From assembly GCA_008828725.1 (NCBI GenBank), contig MEHQ01001995.1, positions 369,519 through 433,518 on the forward strand: a stretch of DNA of 64,000 nucleotides, in the 5' to 3' direction. Positions 1 through 13,400 of the stretch are shown here, in pieces. Position numbers and translations under genes: made by a program. The first letter of the stretch is position 1; each line of letters opens with the position of its first letter. This stretch comes from Saccharina japonica (Eukaryota; Sar; Phaeophyceae; Laminariales; Laminariaceae). The notes under the pieces are model-generated. The model ran no database searches and was not told the DNA's origin. It saw nothing but the letters and a program-made list of their open reading frames with translations.

Positions 1-1256
1 TGGAGAGTCCTTCATCAATACATTCTCGAATAGTGGCGTGTTCGAATATCGCCGAACTATGTGAACGACTTAGAAATAGCGTAAGTGGTTCGCACATAAG
101 ATCCGTATTTAAACAACTTTTGCAACTTCGAATGCATCTATAGATAGTTAGCTCGAATTAGCCCATGTTTAGTCCCGGGCTTACTTAATTCCTCCCACGG
201 GAACATGTTTTACATACCTGGCATGCTGCTGGGGACGTCAGTCTATTAGTCTCGAAGATACAACGAGTATTTGTTGAAAAACAAGCGCTATGATGTAGCC
301 ATGGGACTGAGCTCCCGCGCGGTTGAAATGGTTTGTAGTTTGTGCTGTTAAATCGTAACTTAGACTACACTAAATCACCTTGCCGGCTATGACCGCCTAG
401 AACTGTTTTTTTGGGGCGGCCGACGCTCTCGTATACGCGTACAATTATGACGTAACCTTGCAGGCGGTATTGTTTTGCCAGAAGCTGTAGCCATCCGCAA
501 GTGAAGTGCAAACGTTCTGATGGACGTTGCTTCGTACCACTGTGTTTGGTTTGTCGTGTGAATGTCGATCGAGTTCGCCGACTGCAGCCGCGCTCAATCA
601 GGGTGTAGACCTCCGTTAAGAACACAGACGTCTAATATGGACAAAACCATAAGGGCCTGCAGAAAACAAGTTTTCTTGGCAACTTTGCCTCTTGTTGAGG
701 CCACGACACATCCGAAGGTCCAAAGGCAACGTGTCAAACGAGCAGCGGAGTATACTGCAACGAAGCCATACATGGATATTGGATTCATGTGGAAACATGA
801 GTTTGGGCGTGATTAATATCAAAATCTTCCGTGGCCTTAACGTAAACCGATTACTTCCAGAAAGGTGTTTCTATGGTTTTGTTTACACCACATATCATTC
901 AAACGCATCTCATTTCGCCAAAGACTCTCAACATCGAGTTGGGTTCTTGGGTGAGTGTTGGTGCCTTGGGCCAAACTCGTTGAAATACTAGTCATCGGTA
1001 GCTCCAGACCGTCGTTGCATCGTCGATGATAGTTGGCGGCGAGTTGTTCCCACATCCATGTTGACACCTTACGCATCGCACCAAAGCTCACGTCGAAGAG
1101 ACTCTGACGAAAGCCGGTATTGGCAACAGAGCAACCTGCACCAGGTACACCAAATCTACCCGATGAGTAGATGGGGCTTATCCCGAAGCAAGTACGACCC
1201 CATATCCCGTCCGCCAGACTCGGTGCGTTTTGCCTTGCGCTTCTTGATTGTCCGCT
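1..1256. other. Unassigned left edge
   Basis: No exon with the array signature, no repeat and no recognisable protein was seen on either strand. Open frames here (one of almost 200 codons at 837-1427, minus) look random and run into the MITE at 1257. Confidence 0.5.
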
Positions 1257-1498
1257 GAGCAATCCCACGGTAGGGGTACCACTTTTGGGCTCAATATTTT
1301 CTGACCGGCCGAGCTCCTCGCGCGGGTAACCACCGGATACTTTTACTTTTTTACTGGTATCTTTGTTTTTGGACGACCGCATCGGAAGGTTTGGCCGGGT
1401 TGCGAGAACGAATGTCTCCCAGGTCATGTTTCAGGGAGTTATTGAGCTCCTCATTTGAGGAGCTGAGAAACATCTGCCACGCTCCTACCGTGGGATGA
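1257..1498 (+). mobile_element. 242-bp MITE, copy 1
   Basis: Both ends carry the inverted motif ATCCCACGGTAGG. The element is flanked by a direct repeat GTCCGCT (1250-1256 and 1499-1505), read as a 7-bp target duplication. A GAGCTCCTC...GAGGAGCTC hairpin sits inside the right end. It has no coding capacity. A second copy in opposite orientation lies near 20190. Confidence 0.75.
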
Positions 1499-3678
1499 GT
1501 CCGCTACGCGTTTTAGTCTGGGCCGCACGCCTCCAACAAGTCTACGTACATACAGTTCCCAAATTCAAACAGACCTGGCATGTTCCTAGAACAACCATGC
1601 CCATACTAAAGTGTCCAAGCAATTGGACAGATGGTTGAAGAAAACCGCTCAAACTGGACACCAGGAAATAACCAATCATACAAGAAGCTGAGGTCAACGA
1701 CTCCCACCCAAGTTCAGAGTTGAGGTTGGTTCATAACGTGGATAGGGGGGAGAACGCCATGAATTTAGTATGAACTTCCAGCAGTGCGGTACCAATAAAT
1801 ACAGCATTGTTCACGCTGAACGAGTCGACCACATTACGAGTCGGAACTCGATGCCATGTGCTCAAAATAGTTCCCCCCAGGGCAAGAACAAACGTCAATT
1901 ATTGTCCGTATTTCGGTGGTTGGTTTCTTTTTAGGTGTTCAGCACATGCTTGTCCTGTCAACCTGGAGTGACAGATATCGATATTATATGCGACGTAAAT
2001 ATCACACCCAGCTTTCAAACACGGCTTCCGACGAAATCATCGATCTCACAGCTGTTGTATCTAACCCTATCTAATTCTTAGTAAAACACTTAAACGTCAT
2101 TCGTCGGGTAAGTCCCGTCCTGGTTGGATCCCATCCCGTGAAGTACGGCGGTGGCCGCGACCTGCACATATAGTATAATCAAATCCCGTGGTGACTTCAT
2201 CCCGTATACAACTATTTTATCTTGAATCCCGTGGTACCTGAACCCCGTCCAGGGAAACCCTGCGGTTGCCGGAACCCATGAACATAGTAGCGTCGAGACC
2301 CGGGCTAACTCGTTCGGACGGGATACTCCTCCTGAATCAAAACGGCGTACCTGAGAATACCCTAAACAAGGATAAAAGCGTGGTGTTTTGGTCACTGGCG
2401 AATCTGTAACGGGTGGAGTGTTTTTGTTTTCTGCCAGGTATTGGATCGTGTGTAGTTTGGGCACACTTGGCCTTACGCAATCTGAAATCCCCCCCCCCAC
2501 CCAAACAAAAAATGAAAACAACAACGGGCGTCAACAGTTTGTTAGGGCCTCGGATGACACACGTGGGAAGCTTCAACCAGGATGTACCTCCCACACATGG
2601 TGGGGCCTATTTAACGTATGTGCCAAAAGCATGTAATAACGTTGGACTAACTTAGTTTCAGTATGAATATACTAAACACGACGTTATATTTGCCTTACGC
2701 AGCCAGACCTTGGAATACTTGCGACAGACGATCTACAGACATGCCTTGGAGTACTTGCTCCGGGTTACTGCAGAAACGAAAGGACAAAAAAATATGCCAA
2801 TGGTCATCAGGAGACACCTCTCCATTATTCACGCTTTAAAGATCCGTAGATGTTTGAGCCACAAGTCCGCAGTTAGCGGCGGTGCTTGGAAGTCTACGTA
2901 AACCCCACGCCACTCTCCCTCGTTGTACATGGTGGTCCGTACGATACAGAGCAAGTAAAACTCGAAACTATGTCCTCGGGAATCGTGCTTGACAAACTTG
3001 GGGCCTGTGCTTTGAAGCACGTTGAAACTTAGAAGTTGTTTCGTTGCCAGGTGCGCGGTGGATATATCACACCAAGCAGCACGCTGCATCTTGTGCGAGA
3101 TTTTCAGTTCTCTTTTTCTTGTTTGTTTTCTGTTGGATTGGGAGCTCGACATAGAGTGCAGTATAATATCGATGTTTGTATGCCCGACTTGTGCAGCATG
3201 CACTCTATGTTCATAACGCGTGTGTCGTTTGAACACCCGATGACCTCCGGTCTACTGTAGTAGAGGTATGCTGTAGTTTGTCGCCGACGAAGGGTGCAAC
3301 AATCAACAGAGCAGACGGTCAGCCGACCCTATCATATGAGTCATATTACACGAATCCTAGACCGTTACTGACCTGGCCTAGATTTCAGTGTTTTAAACTT
3401 CTTATCAATATAGGTCATGAGATAAGGTGCTGATTTAGAATGTGAAGGGCCCGAAGTTGTCAATCGTAGCTACTTTGAACTTTGAATTATACTGTTGTTG
3501 TGTGTTACCGGAAAATTACCTGGCTTTGTAGCGAACTAGCGGTGTATTTGTATCAGGAGCGTGGTTGTAAGCATTGAATTCCAGGAGGGAACAGGTCGTC
3601 CGTTAAGCGTAGAGGAAACACATGGGGCATAGGCATACAGACGAAAGAACGGGCATGTATTCGGTTTTGCGCACATAC
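1499..3678. other. Unassigned stretch with clustered ATCCCGT words
   Basis: No supported gene. Between about 2100 and 2340 the word CCCGT recurs many times, often as ATCCCGT(GGT). Otherwise nothing recognisable. Confidence 0.4.
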
Positions 3679-3748
3679 CTCCGGTGTACCACGGAAGAAT
3701 CACAAGGAACAATGTAAGCAATCTAGATAACCACAGGGCAGTTATCAC
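3679..3748 (-). pseudogene. Possible decayed repeat exon (70 bp) downstream of exon 21
   Basis: A GCAG|GTGA acceptor and a G-GAG|GTATGT donor flank 70 bp. The second half reads L-L-T-L-F-L-V-I-L-P-W-Y-T-G-G, like a repeat in which the Asn of F-x-x-N was lost. The first half is out of frame. Confidence 0.35.
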
Positions 3749-4234
3749 CTGCGTTTTACGGAGAGCTGAAGCTAAAATGGAAACAAAAACCTTGTTTCGC
3801 TCGCGACGAGATTGCTCTCGTACGGGTTCGGTAGAAAGGTCAAATACATGAAGACAAAACAGCAACAAGTGGCACGCGCGAAGATTACCACCAACCTCTT
3901 ACGCTCGCTATGGCATGTTAATAGACAAGGATCAAGCGTGTCTCAGACCGTTGTTTCGGTAGGGGGGCTAGCCAGTTTTGGGTACCGCATTTACCCCGGT
4001 AGGCCAAGTGCCTTTGTATCTGTGTACCTCACGCAGACTTCGACGCAAAAAAACATACTGTTATTTTGGCGCAGAGTAATGAGCAATTAACAAGGCGATG
4101 CATATCGCGAAAACGAAAAGCTCAAAACGCTTTTGACTGCAACGAACGAAGGTCGCTACTTGGCCGAGTGACTTCACGGGGTTGAGAATGACGCACACAA
4201 AATCAAGCCCCCCGCGACCGAAAGCAGTTCTCAC

Positions 4235-4440
4235 CGACTTGCCAAGCTCCTCTTCAAACCCGTATTGGCCGGCAGGGCAGTGAGGAACGTTCCCGACGAA
4301 AGCTGTATTGGAGAAATCACCCGGCTCGATTACTCCTAGGCTGATAATGGCGAAGCCCTCTCTGACGGCCTCGTTGGCCTCGAACAATGTGTCTTGCACT
4401 TGAATACGTCCAGTGTAGTAGACCGCTCCTCCCGATACCT
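4235..4440 (-). CDS. Exon 21: last recognisable turns and C-P-A-G-x-Y segment
   Basis: Starting at a GCAG acceptor, it reads E-V-S-G-G-A-V-Y-Y, then L-F-E-A-N-E-A-V-R-E-G-F-A, F-S-N-T-A-F-V-G-N, and H-C-P-A-G-Q-Y-G-F-E-E-E-L. The C-P-A-G-x-Y piece resembles the start of Cys-rich extracellular modules that often follow such helices. A TCG|GTGAGA donor would end it in phase 0. I found no convincing exon to the left. If the donor is not used, the frame continues about 57 codons to a stop near 4061 and ends in a hydrophobic stretch (L-F-V-F-A-I-C-I-A-L-L-I). Confidence 0.72.
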
Positions 4441-7400
4441 CTGCTAGGCGATTAAACATGTCAAATGCAGGTGAATTGACAATCTAAGGCTTTCCAGCTT
4501 ACTAATTGACCTCGCGGCAAGAAAGCAACTGCATCCAATGGTTGCCGCAAAGGCCACTCAGATGTTCGAAGCGTTTCCGTTCATGTGAAAGATGAACTGG
4601 TCAACACCACACGCTACGAGTTGGTCAAAGCGCATCGCCCCATTTTGTGCCCGTCAGGGCTGCCGAAGGAATCATCTGCTCGTATGCCCCCTACTTGTAG
4701 TAGTTGTAGAGCTTGCTCCCATTAACAGTGGAATCCAAGCAAATACTCGCACGTCCTTAAGGGCGGGAACACGTGCCGACCAACCAGTAGTCAGGCGTTT
4801 CTGTAGCAATTGGTAAGTTTTCATCGTATACACATATATATGTCAGGTGGACCCGGTTCTAGGTAGTCCGAAGTATGTCTATAGGTAGATGTGTTGCACA
4901 CACGTTCGACCAATATACTGCGTAATGTCGATACACCAAATCCCGGTAGACTATGACCACAGTCGATCGTGAACTGAAACCAAATAGTAACAACGCAACA
5001 CGGCAAAACCAAATCCGCTCGTTCGACCAGTATACAGCATGCTGGTTTCTTAGTATACAGGCCTTGACGTTTTCCTATGTCTTGTTTCATCCGCTGCCAA
5101 ACCGTCACCGTTTGGATGGGGGCCCCGTACGACCTCCACAAACCTGCTAACATTAACACATACATATTTTAATGCGAAAGCCAAAATAACAATGATGCAA
5201 GAACAGTTTGGAAGTGGCTCTCAGCCTATGTGGGCAAATCATTAGTGCACATCTCCAAACACCGGTGTGGGTATCCCACGTGTGGACGAAATGGGGCGAA
5301 AAACATTAACAATCCCGTATCATGCCTGAGGCTGACCATTCGTGAATAAGACAACACGCTCCTGGGCGTGTTTTCAGCAGTCTCGGCGTCATCCCCGGGT
5401 ACCCAGCGCAGGTGAGTATCACCTTTTCGTCCCGAGTATTTACGGAGGACTTTCTTCACGGCCACGTACTGCGCCGACGGTTGGCTTCTATTTTACCAGG
5501 TGTATGCTTGCGTCCACTTGCCTGCATAGTTTCGACGAAACACGGAGCTGTAAATCACGTCCACCCCAGCACTTGTGAACGAGTAGAGACCTGCACCATC
5601 GCTGGCTTGGTTCTGCTCAAACGTACAATCTTCGAACGTCCGTGAGGTGTCTACGCCGGACGTGAGCGCAACGGCGCCACCGAACGAAGCGGTATTTAGC
5701 ACAAAGGTGGCTCCACTGACGTGGAGATGGCCAGGTGACGATACGAATATCGCACCTCCACCACTCCCAGCGATGTTGCCAACGAAACTGTTGGGTCCAG
5801 AAACGCTGACCGTGGGGCTGCCAAAGGAGTAAAGTGCACCTGTTGTATGCCAACATCGGGTGAAGGGAAAGGGTATGTTTTAGACTATCAATATATTCCC
5901 AGCAATATCAAACATGTATCGGTCCCGTTACTTGTATGGGCTCGTACGATTCCTTCATGTTCTTTGACCCTCGTACGGTTGCTTCATGTTGTTTTACCCC
6001 CCATACTCGAAACGACACACGTCCAAAGCTTGTATGCGTTGCCACACGCCGAGACAGTACATCAGGCACGCAGCGAAATAAACGGAACGTGCGCCCCTTG
6101 GATATCATAGCATTCTGAATATGTCACTGCCTGGCATGTCGGTGTTCCAACCATGAGCGATGCCTTGTCTGACCTCAAAGGCCATGGGAGTCAATATGCG
6201 CATGCCGTCACCCTGTCACTGCGGTTTAGAAGAGGAAACTAGACGATCAATACGCTTTGCTGTGTATTTTTTCTTCGTTTTGTTTACAAAGAATGTTCTA
6301 GACCCTGTCACTCGGGTGCGCCTTACCACCAGCTGTAAATACCAGAGTTGTTTACACCAACTGGACGCTTTACCTGCTTGGACTACGGACTGATTCAATA
6401 AGAGCCTACTGTGTACCAAGTGTGTGCATCCGTCCATACCTCCCTGATCGTCGGTCTCGTTGCTCGTTAACGCTGACATCCCGGCGATGTTCACATGTGA
6501 GCCTATCTCAGAATATATCGCACCTATAGAATCGACAAACAGCAGAAATATATTAGATTAGCCGGTTAGCCCAATGCAGGAGAACTCTTGCGTTTCAGTT
6601 ACTCGTAAAAGCGATGGGTTATACTTCAAGACATGTGCAAGTGTTTGGAGCCTGGAGGACACATTGTGTGTGTCAGGCTAAATACTGTCCACCGTCAAAC
6701 GACCTACTGCCGTGTCACGCCTGCTCCATATGTATATCAACATCGTGCGCACATATAGGTATCGCGCGACAGCATCACCAAGAGTTCGCCCGATTGAAAA
6801 AAAAGGTGAGATTGAGGCAGTGCAGCCTAACAATGTCAGTCGAGGCCCGACGCGTGTCGAACACTGCGGTCTTCCTTCAGAATCTCAAGCAAACCAAGCC
6901 GCGACAAAGGCGATACACGCGTCTGTGCCCACGCTCGGCAAAACTGATTCAAAAAGTATTTTTGTCATATTGCACAAAATATTTGACAAGGAAGTAACGG
7001 GGCCCTACCGGTTTTTGGTTGTTCCATGAAAAATATAATTCGCAAGCGTAATTGAGTCAGAACGGCAACCAGTCGTCGTCATGCGAAGTTCCACCGACCA
7101 GCGTCCAAAGCAAGGACAAAGGGGTGAAAACACTTTTCCTTCTGAAAACAACTGCCTTGTCGAGCTGTTCGGACCTCCTCTACAAACCGAGCGTGATAGA
7201 TATTACTTCGTATCTGTCCTGACCAATTGTTGTGTCACATCGGTAGTATATCGCGCTGTTATCCTGGCCGACCAATTGCGCAAACGTCAACCTGCCAATC
7301 GCTCTGTGCATTAAGTACAGTCGTTGGTACCTCCCTGAACTCGGGCCGCATTGCCCGTGAAAGTGGAGGTCCCGCGAATGTCGATCTTGGAGAAGTTCCT

Positions 7401-10400
7401 GGAAGATATAGCACCTGTGCACGAGCAACATGCCGACATTTCGATACATTCAATATATAATAATACATACGTGAACATTCATGTGCCAGTATTTATAGCC
7501 TGTAATTCAGACGCCGGACGAGTCGAGCGGGAAATCAGACATTATATTATAATATTTTTGAACGCATCATTTGTGCTGCTCCCCTCGAGATCTACCGCCT
7601 CCGCAAACACCACTCTAGATGAGGAAGAAAGCGATACCACAAACGTCCGGAACACCGTCACAAAACTTGAAAGCAGATGGGTGTATGACGCACGTACGCC
7701 CGACCTCGACTCGGCATGAATACACCTGGCGTACCGTACCCAAGTCAGCCGGAGGTAGTTTACTAAGCGTGTAATACAATAACGAGCCTCCGTTTCTTGT
7801 TCTGGATTAGCAAACATACCTCCGCAGCCACACACATCAGGAGTGCTCTCTTCCTGCCGTACGTGTGCTCTCTTCGGGATGGTTAACACTTCAAGTGGAA
7901 CAGTGGTCCTAGATCCAGAGTTAACTTGGGGCCTTATCATTGGCCATGTGGCCCTACCAGGTATGTTTGTTTTTTATTCGTTGACGGATGCGTACCGTTG
8001 TTGCAGTTCTATGCCTCCAGAGTTTATTCGATGAATACACCTATTCCTGCTCTGTACGTGTATGATGGTTGGAAGCAGTGAATGACGGATGTCGATATTT
8101 GCTGATCACAATTTCACACGTTGGAAGTACTGGGCGACGTAAGCTGTACCATCGGGGTTGTTCAAGTTTCTCGGTTGGCCGTTTTCTATCGCACTTGAAG
8201 GAGAGGCACGCGACATAAAACATAGTTTCGGGTTGCATGTTAGACACCGTTCAAGCGTCTGCGCATACAGCAATTCTGAAGAACGTAAGCTCCTCACAAT
8301 TACACGTCAAGGTGGTGTGTGTGGATATAGAGTCGGTCGTCCAAGACCCCTTAGCGCCTACATCAACGACGGCACGCGCTGCCATTGTGCATAGCTCGCG
8401 TGGTAATATCCGAACGAGCTGCAGATCAGTTGCCGTAAGACGGGAGGAAATTGGGGCATGTTCCGACCAGTTTCTATGAGGGAAACCCGATTTCGACAAC
8501 CAAGCCTCTTGGGAAAAGCGCGCTCTTCAGCGATCGCGGGCCATTAAAACATATACAACGTGTATCCGTACGCATGCAACGACAGACTTCTCCTTGTCAC
8601 ACCACAGAAGTTTCTCCCACCTCCGTTTAGTGCTGAATTCGACGTAAACGCAACGCTTCCGTCGACGTTGAGCATAGATTCGTTTACGGAATAAATGGCA
8701 CCTGTTCAAATGCAAAAGATTGAATGGACCATCCATATACATCGAGAAGAACATGGACATCGTGTGCATGCCGGTTTGTTATATTGTTCGAGGGCGTCTG
8801 GTCGCCGAACATTCCAACCAACACATAACATAAACCTGTTCCCTACGTACTAACACGGCATGCACTACGACACGCTTTTCACCACGAGAACGGTTTGGCT
8901 CTGTACAGACCAATGTTTTAGAAGTGACGGTAGCCTTCCACCGTAGGTTGCAAACGAGGAAATGCACCATCGAGTCCAACATTCCAGTTTTCGGATGTCC
9001 AGGAAAAAGCCACAGTGTGGCTTTTGCGCTGCACGGTAGGCACAGTATCGACTGAGCTTGAATTTCGACCCCCTTATGAAGTGGTAATACCCCTTACTGT
9101 GGGGGTATAGTCCTGTTCGATTCGAGTGTACCACGAGTGAGGACATACATACATAGACGGGAAGTACCGGCCGTCGAAGTTGTGTCAATCACGTGCTTAA
9201 GATCCTAGACACGCGAATGGAATTTACATGAGCGTTCGCGCCCTGTGCGTAACACATGTCATGTACGAAATATCGAACTAGAAGCTTCAATTCGGTTGGT
9301 CGTACTTGACGAGATAGGTGGCGAAGGCAAACCGAGGCAATGACAAAGCCACAAACACATCGCTCGTGCACGAGCATGAGCGAAAGCTTTGAGCGCCACC
9401 TCGGTCGTCATGATTCCGTGTTCCTTACGTATGACTTACGCCTTCAAACGTTTTGTCAATAAACGTATGCCCCCTTTAAACGGCGATGCTAATGCTCGGC
9501 AAACCGTTGGCTGCTGCTACAGGTTGAGTATTACGCGAAGATCATCGTTCCGGAGCAGTGGATGCAGAAGGTTTTTCCTGCCGCTGGTTGTTCGAACTGT
9601 TATGTCATGCTGGGTAGTCAGAAATGAGTGTTTCCGCAAGAGAGGGCATTGCCAATGATACGCGGGCCGAGACAACATCGACGTGCAAAATCAGTTAGGT
9701 ATCGCAGTGTTGGTGTGCATTCCCTGTTTTACAGTCACGGATAACAGTTTCGTTAGTCACGCTGGCCATACTGCTCACGGATACCCAACGACGATGATCT
9801 TGTAACATTCTTACCTCCATCACTAGATGTTGCTGTGTTATTGACAAAGGTTGCCCGACCGTTGATGGTGATCTCGGCGTGCGCTGTATGAATGGCACAT
9901 CCTGCGCGTTCACAAATTGACGACGATGAGAGGTTAGACGCCCATAGTCTGTCGTTTGGTATTGCATGCCAACGTCACACGTACAACACGCCGAGACATC
10001 GTAATACACTCAGCTATCACGAGCTCACTCGTTACTACCCAATACCAATCTCCTGGATAGCTACGGACTATTTCCTCGACGCACACCCAACTAGTGGTTA
10101 TTCACACGCTGCATCATATTCCCAAAATAAGCAAGGGTGCACCACTTCCGCTTGGCGCGGGAGAAATCTCCCCGCCAATGCACTCGAATCCAACATACTG
10201 GCGTTCTCGAAACCATCCAAAGATGAAACGGTTAGGTAGTCGGTAAATAAACCGGATCCTATTCACCTCGAAGACATCCAGTGTTCGCTGTAAAGATTCC
10301 ATTTCCATCAATGTAGACACCTCCACCCGTGGCGAATATAGCGCCTGCGATAGAGAGTTCAACGTGCAACGCAATTCAGGAGAAACTACAAGAAGTGGCA

Positions 10401-13400
10401 CTGCGGGGTCCACAGGTGTTGATACTTACTGATGGAACAGGCGTGGGCCGTTGACAGGCGTCCGGATATTCTGATGGTACCGTTGTCGTTTGTATCATCA
10501 CCGAGATATGGCTGATACGATGACAACGGATCTCAAAACGACTACGTTTACAAGAAAATATATTATGCCTACGCGCACGTAAAAAGGCTAGCATCCTAAG
10601 GTACTCATCAGTATCGAAAATGCGCCCAAGACGATGGTATCCACATTTTACGTACTTCACTAGGCTGGAAGCGAGTACGTACACCTCCTATAACTTGCGG
10701 CGCGTGGAGGGAAGTCCACGGGTAGAGAATTGCGGTGTACTGGTGTGGGCCACACCAAACGAGTCCACCGTTGTCTCAGGGGGGCGAGGTAGAGGAGAAT
10801 CAATAAAAATGGATGCCGAATCGACGCAGGCACATTACCGAGAGGTGTTGCCGAGGGAAAATAGGAAGCCCTTTCAAAACAACAGATCAACCCATGTCCC
10901 GGTGGTATGGCCTATAAACTTCGTATCTCGTACCAAGCCCACGTATGCTACACATCAAATGTGCGAGATGACTACTGGGTCAGGCACTAAAACATATCAT
11001 ACCACTGTACAGGGAAGTGTAACATATGCCTATAAGTATCGTAATAGTGCCTCAAGGACCCGCACATGTATGCACTTATAAACACGAGGTATATAAACAT
11101 ATAGAGACCATACCACTCTTGTGTTGCATGTACTATACAAACTGCAGCGTAGAGCATATAGAAGAGCTAAATCCCCTGCTGCGGTCCCAGACACGATATA
11201 AGACGTGATCCCGCCCCGCTGGTTTAGTTGGCCGACTCGACTCTGATCGGGCATCATGAGCAGCATCGTGATCACGCTCTGTCTTCTCCAAATGGTCACG
11301 TCAACCAACCCTACCTGCTACGGTGCCTGACTGCACATTAGTGAAACAAGTCCTACGGTAGAAGGCTTACAAGAATTGTCACAAATGCCGTTGCGACACT
11401 AACTACCTCACTCAAAACTTGACGCAGCACATTTTGTTGCCAGAGAACATCACACAATCCCATGGTGAGGCTTATCGTGAAATGAAGAGGCTTAAGACAT
11501 TACGACTGCAAAGGTACATGTTTAAGACCTTACGGGGGTCCAAGCGGCTCAGGCCTGTTGAAAGTAAAGGACCTGGCACCAGTCAACGATCACAAGCTGA
11601 TCAGTACGTGCTTCTCCGCTAGTGATTTGCGGGTACCGTTCAATCACCAGCCACCACCGGCTGGGCCGACAAAAGCAAATACGGTTAGATATTATGAGGG
11701 ATCCTTCATGCGACATTGCCGCTATCTCGAATTAGCTGTTTGTGTATGCCTTCTCTAAGAAGCCTTGTGTCGACTGCAAACACAGCACTGTCGAGGCTGT
11801 TTCGTCCAATCGTTTTCCTAACACAACGAATCTTTTGAAAATACAACACAAACTGCAAAGTCCGCTCACCTCCGAAAACTGCAATATTGTGATCGAATGA
11901 GGCGCTCCCTTTGACCCTGAATAAGCTCTCTAGCATCTGTACTGCACCTGTGAGAACGTGCAACACAAATCTGCATGTTGCGTTGCTCTCATCTAGATAG
12001 TACTCCTCTTCAGTGGTGGTATGGTACAAGTGAGCAACACGGAGGATACAACGTCAAGCTTGTCGCTTGAGAAACAAAGGCAGCGCATCTAGCGACAACA
12101 TTCTACACAGAGTCGGAAGCAGGGTTAGCGCGTTGGGCGCTCCAGGATATGTGAACCATTCCCCCTTAGGTCGTTAACTACACGTTTATCCGCAGTAAGT
12201 GCACACGGTCCAGGAACGCATAAAAGTCTCGTTCGATGACTGCACCACCATATCTCGGCGAATACGAACGAATACTGCTGAAGACCAAGCGCAATACAGT
12301 GGTCGTGTATCGATATATACTGAAGGAGTCGACAACACCACCTCGATGATATCAGCGCGAAGACAAGGTAACTGGATTCATGCCGTAATACTCCAACAAT
12401 GGGCTAAATACGTCGCAGTGAATGATTGACGATATATTTTGCGTAACGTCCTTTCATGAAACCCCAGACACTTGAGTAGCGCCGAGGTTAAAACTATCGC
12501 TAAGAAGAACCAGACCTTGTTGAAGCTTGTCAGGACCGAAGGCTAGGCGACGACGGCCTAGACGGAGAATACACGAATATCAACACCTAACCCCTTTCAA
12601 GAAGTCCTACACAAAGACGCTGTGGGTTCCTGAACCCTTACTTAGGTGTGCTGTGGAAAGACCAGGATGCAGCCTCTGTGCCATGCATGCTGCGGAGGAA
12701 CCGTGTACTACAGTTGTCGATATTTTCCTTACCTCCTAACAATCCCTCGTTCCTGGTGAAGCTGGCGTCGCCACCGATATTGATAGTTGTGCCGTTGGCG
12801 AACAGGGCACCTGCGTCATAAGGAACTCAGCCGTTGAAAATATTTGCTAGTACGAATAGGTGTTCGGAGGTTCCGTGACATACAGAGCGTGCAGGATGCA
12901 CTCAACTCAATATCATGGGCAAGACGAAGACCTACTGTTTTGAGTAACTGCTGTAAATATTCAGCAAGGTGCCATGTAGTCCGGACGTGACATGAAATGC
13001 CAGTAGTTGTGTGCTCTCGCAGATTTCGGAAACTGATGTTTATAAACTTAGCGGATTTATCTGACATGACGCAATCTACTTCGGCTAAAGACGTCCGGAA
13101 CGTTCAACCCGATTTTACGGCGTGCGGCAACATCCAACATTTTCTGGGAAGCGTTGTCCAGCTTCCACGCCTACGTAGGTTGTCTGGCTAGGTATTCGTC
13201 AAATTATATTATTACCTCCCCAGCTGTTTGCCAAATTTTCCTCGAAGGTGGCGAAGCCCTCGATGTCGAGACTGGAATTTTGAAGCGACATCGCTCCTGT
13301 CGGCAGGGGGGTACAATGGACAGAGCTGTTAACGTATCCATCTCATTGCGCCAGACAGCAGTCCTCCAGTGCTTCTCGAATGTCTGATGAGGTATTTTGT

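Noticed and set aside
837..1427. 196-codon open frame on the minus strand near the left edge
   Set aside because: It runs through the MITE at 1257-1498, which a real exon would not be expected to include, and shows no repeat signature.
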